The notes beneath the pieces were generated by a model. That model was not told the origin of the DNA, searched no databases, and saw only the letters and a list, made by a program, of their open reading frames with translations. From positions 372,001 to 436,000 of the forward strand of contig NC_052114.1 in the NCBI RefSeq assembly GCF_012273895.1: a stretch of 64,000 nucleotides of DNA. The letters run 5' to 3'. Below, in pieces: positions 58,721 to 64,000 of the stretch; positions within the stretch are counted from its first letter, which is position 1; each line of letters begins with the position of its first letter. Made by a program: the position numbers and the translations under genes. The DNA comes from Zerene cesonia (Eukaryota > Arthropoda > Insecta > Lepidoptera > Pieridae).

Positions 58721-59509
58721 AAATGCTTGAGTATTTCGACTATAGTTTTATTTTATTTTTATAGAAATGAACTGTATTTACTTGCAATTTTTTCTTAACC
58801 AAAATAACTACAAGAGATTTCCTATAAACCAATGAAAATACTGTTTTTTATAAATAACTTAGCTCATAATATAGCAAATTATAATATACCTTCCTATTTG
58901 TTCACACCAATACATTATCTACACCCATTTAAAATCTTTATAAACTTTGATCTCAAGACAAAATATTGTATCACAGAGAAAATAGGCCATTTATCGAAAT
59001 GTAAATTCTACGCAATTAGCGTAAAAGATAAGAAACGGGATTACCGCTTTATTTTGGCGGGAAGAGGAAATCCAAGAAGTAATTAATGTCTTTCAGCATT
59101 TACAGTTACTATCTGATTTCAGTAATGCCACTATGTAATAATAATCATGTACCTATTCTAACAAAAAAAAATGTATGTGTATTTTTACTTAGTGTTTTTT
59201 TTTTTAATGTGTAAGTATTTTAATGATGGTTCTTAGGTTATTAATTAACCTCAAAATTACGTAATATAAACGTAAAATTATTATGACGTAAAAAATAAAA
59301 TTCCAATTAATGAAAACGTTTAATTTCTATAACAATACCCCATTACTTTACAATATTTGAAAACACAATGATAACAAATTTTAAACGAATCACAGTTCAT
59401 TACAAAAAATATCAAAATTATACCGTTTCGATCTCGTGTTTTAATTGATTAGCTTTAGAATATAAGCGTAATAAAACGTATAGGATATATGAATACAACG
59501 ATTCCCCAC

Positions 59510-59650
59510 AATTGTCTCCCTTGAGTGTTTTTATCAATAACCACAAGATACTATTGATAAAATAAAGGCTGGCCATAACAATAAAATATAACGGTCTCGG
59601 AATCTATAAATTTTCTTTTATTTTTCCTCTGGCCAACGTCCAGGGTGCAT
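59510..59650. promoter_or_regulatory. Candidate element with inverted TATTGATAAAA sites
   Basis: TTTTATCAATA (59529-59539) and TATTGATAAAA (59552-59562) are exact inverses 12 bp apart. Two GGCTGGCC/CTGGCCAA blocks follow. ATTGAT resembles Onecut/Cut sites. Confidence 0.28.
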
Positions 59651-62079
59651 ATAAATGTGGGGTCTGGAATAAGATGGATTGGTCCAACTATAATTTATCA
59701 CATATCGTCTGTTTGCTTATTGAATATAATGGATTGACTATTTACTGGAGTTCTGTTAAGTCACCTGACTAATGTTTTTGGTTTGGATACTTTAGTTTTA
59801 CGATACGGAATGAAAATAAATATTTTATTGTGGCTTTCATCCAATGGGATGAACAATTCAGTTTTGGTTACCTTGTGTTAAAATTTATAGTTTTATTACA
59901 TTTTTTTATATTATTTCGTAGATATTTGTTATCTTATTATAGATATTTTTTCAAAGATAATTAATAAGAATCTTTTTCTGTCCGTAACAAATTGACCATA
60001 AAAAATGGAATATAAAACCATAAAGTAAAAAACATAACCATAAAAAATTAAACTTACAATGTCTGCCGATGATATTTTGAAATACATATGTACATGCATT
60101 CCAAAATTCATAAATATAACAGTAAAGTATTAAACGCTACAGAAAAATAAACACAATCTTCAAGCTAGACATTATTTATCTCAACCTTAATTTACGTTCA
60201 CCAAAATTTCAGTAAGAAAATCGTGAAAATAGCACCTTCATTACCGCGGGTCATCAGTATGCATAATGAATGAGTTAAGCGCCATCTAGCCGCGGCCGCT
60301 CGAACTACGTAATGGATATGAAAACAAGATTGATAGCGGTGCACTGTGAGAAATGGTTTGTTGTCCTATCATTAGTTGTTATTTTATTGCAATTTTACTT
60401 TGAAATCGAAATAGTAGAATGTGTGGATTTACACAAACATTTAATAATAGCATTACTGAATTTGTTTTGAAAAGTTTGTAATTTGTTGAATGTTTCTACA
60501 GTAGTGAACAATTTTTTAGAACAATCACCTGAATTAAAAAAATATTGTAGTCTTTTGTATAAAATGTATATCTAGTGTGAAGATATGTGATATACGAAAC
60601 CTAAATATACCTATCATAATATTGACAAATACACTGTTCATCACAAAAAAAAATCAAATTCATATTGTTTTTTTCACAATTTGTGTCAAACTAGTTCATG
60701 TATGGAACACTCCTAGGTACTTCAATAGCTGAACACAATGAATGTGAAAATAAATAGCATACATTGCATAGAAACACATTAGAAACCAGAAATCAATTAA
60801 ATCTCTGAAAATATGTATGACATATTTTAAAATAATTAAGTAAAAGTATCTGTAGATATAATACTATACCTTAGTTTTAATAATACTATAACTAATAAAG
60901 CGGATATAACAAACAGATCCTCTCACCGCCCCACATATAATTAAATCGGAAATTTATCATAAAAGCAACGTAACCTCCGCCATTATACTAAAACTGTTAC
61001 AATATTCTCGCAAACTTTTCTTCATTGCTTACGATTTTTCATCAAAACTTAACCTTTTAGTCGCTATGTATACGGATTTAAAGTTCTAATTCACATAGCA
61101 AATTAAATAGTAGGTGTATTCGCAATTTTGTCGGATCGTACATAAAGCGACTATAAGTAACAGACAAGAGATGGCGCGACAGTCGATTTATCACCCGACT
61201 TCTGGAGAGGCTGTCCTTGCCACGAGATACTTTTTACTATAACAGATGCTGTATAATTTTTGGATAAGCCGAACTGTCTGCAAATAAATTTCGTATTATT
61301 TGCGACAGATTCTTACACTCACGACTCAACTGATGAAAATTGCCCACCTTACTCGTTTATATGTATGAATATTGTTTGCATAAAAAAAACAGAGTTAGAT
61401 ACATGATATATCTAATACTTATGGCTTTTTATTAATTGTCTTTTTTATTAATTTACTTTTGACTTATGAAAATAACGAATTAAACTAATCATATTTAAAC
61501 AGCTAAAATTTAAAATGTACGTTATGGCTCTTAGAATATACATTATACATGATGAGGAACGGTACATTCAGACATCACAATGCATCATTTAAAACAGTCA
61601 TTTATATTTCTATAATAGTTTTAAGTCTAAACCATAATAAAGTACATCTCCAGGCTATGTTAATGAGGTCTAAGGATGCACCATCCTTCATCTCACCCCA
61701 TTTGGCACGCAGTGACAGGTTGCTACTAAATTATGTCTAAAATATATTATGGTAAGACAGTCAAGTGGCTGTTTAAAAAGTTTGTTATTATTATCTCAGA
61801 TTATATAATACTATACTGGTACTTTAATTAATTTTTTCGGCCGCACATTAAGCTAGCGATTTTCTTTTATCCCTGTAAAATGTGTAATTAGACAAATATT
61901 TGATTAAATGATAGTGCATTATGAAAAATAACTGCGCATACTGTGGCATTGCGAAATATGAACTCAAAAATATAATTATCGATGTCTAAAAAGGGTTGTA
62001 AAATTTTAATTCACTTAAGCAAATATACTACGATTATATAACTAACTTGAAAGGTTTGCAAATTTTTATTACATCATTT
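59651..62079. other. AT-rich DNA with small motif groups
   Basis: Three CCATAAA motifs are at 59996, 60018 and 60038. 60240-60345 holds AGCGCCATCTAGCCGCGGCC. 61130-61230 holds GAGATGGCGCGACAGTCGAT. The remainder is AT-rich without recognised features. Confidence 0.4.
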
Positions 62080-62430
62080 CCCTGGACTGATGCTGAAAAA
62101 AGCGTGCTGGCTCCATCCTAGAGAGGTTCTCCACAATGCATTGTGTGCTTTGGCGTGTTTGAAGCAAAACGTTAGAGTTAAACGTTTTAAAGTCAAAAAA
62201 ATAACAAGAATTAAAGAAATTTATGAAAATGCAAAGCTCTTTAAACTCAACCGGTAGATATCAAACGGCGGACGTGAAACCGGGGGCTTTCGCAAACAGC
62301 GTCTATCTCTAATGAAACTCCGTGGTTTTTCCATGATTATTCATACCTCTTGGATACCTTCGCTCTCCTTTCCTTTGAAAATAACACGGGCACTGTGTAG
62401 ATTGTGGTAAGGGCGTTTTAAGGCATTTTC
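62080..62430. promoter_or_regulatory. Candidate element with Sox-type palindrome
   Basis: CACAATGCATTGTG (62132-62145) is a perfect 14-bp palindrome made of two facing ACAATG sites. CTTTGGCGTGTTTG, ACCGGTAG, CCGGGGGCTTTCG and TTTCCATGATTATT follow. The segment is repeat-free and GC-richer than its flanks. Confidence 0.25.
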
Positions 62431-62497
62431 AACGTTTAATTGCACGTGAATTGGTAATGATGTTACTAATGACATTGTTTTTTCAACTATACATATT

Positions 62498-62675
62498 ACT
62501 AGCGTTCCGCACCGGCTTCGCCCGCTGTACGTATATAGCTTATGCCACTCATTTAATATACAGCTTTCTGGTGAAAGAATTTTGGATATCGATCCAGTAA
62601 TTTATGTGTGAAAACATTACAGCCAAAACATACATACAAAAACACACAAATTTTTCCTCCTAGTAATATTAGGTA
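62498..62675 (-). mobile_element. Helitron-like element
   Basis: The left end is ACTAGCGTTCCGCACCGGCT then TCGCCCGCTGTACG, the 3' terminus in minus orientation. The right end contains TTTTTCCTCCTAGTAATATT. The middle has ATACAGCTTTCTGGTGAAAG and GATATCGATCCAGTAATTTA. Confidence 0.55.
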
Positions 62676-62690
62676 AGAAGTGTGATGATG

Positions 62691-62853
62691 AAAACTTTTA
62701 AACGGATTTTAAACGCGATTTATTCATTATATTATTAAACCGAACTTTCGAACACTTTACAGCGAGCGTGGTCACGGGGAGACATTCTCTCCGTTTAAAA
62801 GTCTTTAATTTCTAACTGTATAATACTCGCGTAAAATCAAACACAAAAAATAT
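62691..62853 (+). mobile_element. Foldback/MITE-like element, copy 2
   Basis: The left inverted end AAAACTTTTAAACGGA (62695-62706 region) pairs with TCCGTTTAAAAGTCTTTAAT at the right. The core is ACTTTCGAACACTTTACAGC and GAGCGTGGTCACGGGGAGAC. It is followed by TTTCTAACTGTATAATACTC and GCGTAAAATCAAACACAA, identical in part to copy 1. No ORF is present. Confidence 0.6.
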
Positions 62854-63589
62854 TAAGTCTGATGATTTAATACCTAAATCGATTTTATTTCATAAATTAT
62901 CTGTTATGTTAGTATAAGAATATAAGGTATATAGATATATATATTATGTAGATGAATTTGTAAAAGCATTGGCTAAATTGGTCCTTCATCACATCAAGGC
63001 ATAGAATTATTTGATCGATTTTAATTACAGGTTTGAACATTGCCGTCAATGTCCAATAAAATGATTTAATAACAACTTTAAATATCTTCTACTGTTGAAA
63101 AAATTAATTAGGTAAAACCACATATTATTCCTGTTTCTCTGAGAAAATTTAGTTTTATTTTTATATAAATAATTTAATCACCTTATGAAAAGCAGCATAA
63201 CATAAGTCGATATTTACATTACTACCCAAACAAATCCAATCGGCTCAAAATAAAACGTCACTTACCAGGTTTTCCTGTGTGCTCTCGCCGGAGCTCATTG
63301 GGATACAGTGACCTGCGGTAAATCACCCCCCACATTATCATTCCCCTCCATTAATGTAATTGCTTGCAAGTGGTCACATACTTGTGCTGAAATTAATTAA
63401 GTTTATCTGTTTGTTTATTGCGTCATAACGTTGCGGTTGGTTATTCTATTGCGAGTTTGTTTGTTTTTAAATGTTATTTTTATTAAATGAAGAAAAAATT
63501 TCAAATTATCGTGAGACGTGAGACGTTATTGTATTCGCTATTATATAAAATCAGTAATAAAATCGTTTTAACTGAACTTAACATATTTA
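62854..63589. other. AT-rich DNA; small island at 63265-63375
   Basis: 63265-63375 (TTTTCCTGTGTGCTCTCGCC, GGAGCTCATTGGGATACAGT, GACCTGCGGTAAATCACC) is repeat-free and GC-richer. The rest is AT-rich and leads into the second tRNA-like element. Confidence 0.35.
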
Positions 63590-63657
63590 CCGAGGACTAC
63601 GGCAAGGCGTTGCTACGCTTAGGCAAGAAACGCGGGTTCGAATCCCGCCCCGTGATC
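63590..63657 (+). tRNA. Degenerate tRNA-like sequence, second copy
   Basis: The 3' two thirds match the copy at 34947-35018: GGCGTTGCTACG, a loop reading ACGCTTA (bases GCT at the anticodon position), T arm GCGGG-TTCGAAT-CCCGC, and 3' CCCGTGA. The B box GGTTCGAATCC is at 63635-63645 and a T7 run begins near 63660. The 5' acceptor strand and most of the D arm are not recognisable, so this is a decayed or 5'-altered copy. Downstream, TTTTTTCTACTCTTTCAAAA parallels TTTTTTCTATTCTTTCAAAA downstream of the first copy. An open frame runs through it but is not credible as a gene. Confidence 0.55.
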
Positions 63658-63980
63658 GATTTTTTTCTACTCTTTCAAAAAAAAAATCCCAATTGCATGT
63701 TTGTTCACGTAAGTAGTACCTTTACTATAACATTGCACGTTTCATACAACTTATTTCAATGATTTATTGTACCATCAGAACATATACATGACAAACACAC
63801 ATGAAGAAAAACACAAATGATACCTATCAACAAAAAGCGATCTTATCACTAACAGACAACCCAGGATGAGAAGTAAAAAAATACATATTTAGTAGTCTAT
63901 TAACTCAGACTATCTACGAACAAGCTACGAATTTTACAAAACTACCAAGATAAAACGATAACATCATAATAATATATTGT

Positions 63981-64000
63981 ACTAGCTGCACCCCGCGGTT
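63981..64000 (-). mobile_element. Helitron-like element cut by the window edge
   Basis: The last 20 bases, ACTAGCTGCACCCCGCGGTT, are the 3' hairpin end of another minus-oriented copy. The rest lies outside. Confidence 0.6.

Overview
The window looks like AT-rich, gene-poor DNA from a lepidopteran insect (moth or butterfly). Dispersed repeats support this: many short Helitron-like elements that begin with TC and end in a GC hairpin plus CTAGT, repeats containing CATCATCATCAGCCCATA, repeats beginning AGCGGGCAAACGAGCTGG, and repeats with GACAGACGGACA and GTACGGAACCC blocks. I cannot name the species. No stretch reads as a protein-coding exon: the longest N-free open frame is 135 codons, none shows a domain I recognise, and several overlap repeats. 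The window is best described as a large intergenic region or a giant intron.

The only intact conventional gene I can support is an initiator tRNA-Met (CAT) on the minus strand at 6613-6684, with a full cloverleaf, an upstream TATATA-like element and a downstream T-run. Two tRNA-like sequences (34947-35018 minus and about 63590-63657 plus) belong to one dispersed family. The first keeps A and B boxes and a T6 terminator, sits between near-perfect 18-bp inverted repeats, and the whole unit is bracketed by a perfect 39-bp direct repeat. The second has the tRNA-like core in the opposite orientation relative to a flank that both copies appear to share. This is the most unusual structure I found.

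Layout: 1-6.6 kb holds scattered repeats and a regulatory-looking island at 4.04-4.34 kb with an AP-2-type palindrome and, nearby, a 19-bp perfect hairpin. 6.6-25.5 kb holds the tRNA gene, decayed Helitron-like ends and several GC-richer islands with motif clusters (G-quadruplex/E-box at 10.5 kb, Sox-type sites at 12 kb, a Grainyhead palindrome at 14.5 kb, E-boxes and CRE/ETS sites at 20-21.7 kb, TCF-type sites at 22.3 kb). 25.5-29.2 kb has a concentration of Helitron-like copies. 29-47 kb holds further islands, a 10-bp-phased CG-rich tandem at 32 kb, and a putative inverted-end element at 32.2-32.6 kb. A 1000-base run of N (47678-48677) is an assembly gap. 49-55 kb is a nest of interspersed repeats. 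55-64 kb is mostly AT-rich with a few motif-rich islands, a second copy of a foldback element and the second tRNA-like element.

If the islands are real cis-regulatory elements, the picture is a regulatory landscape around a developmental gene outside the window. That is inference: short motifs occur by chance, and only cross-species conservation or chromatin data could decide.
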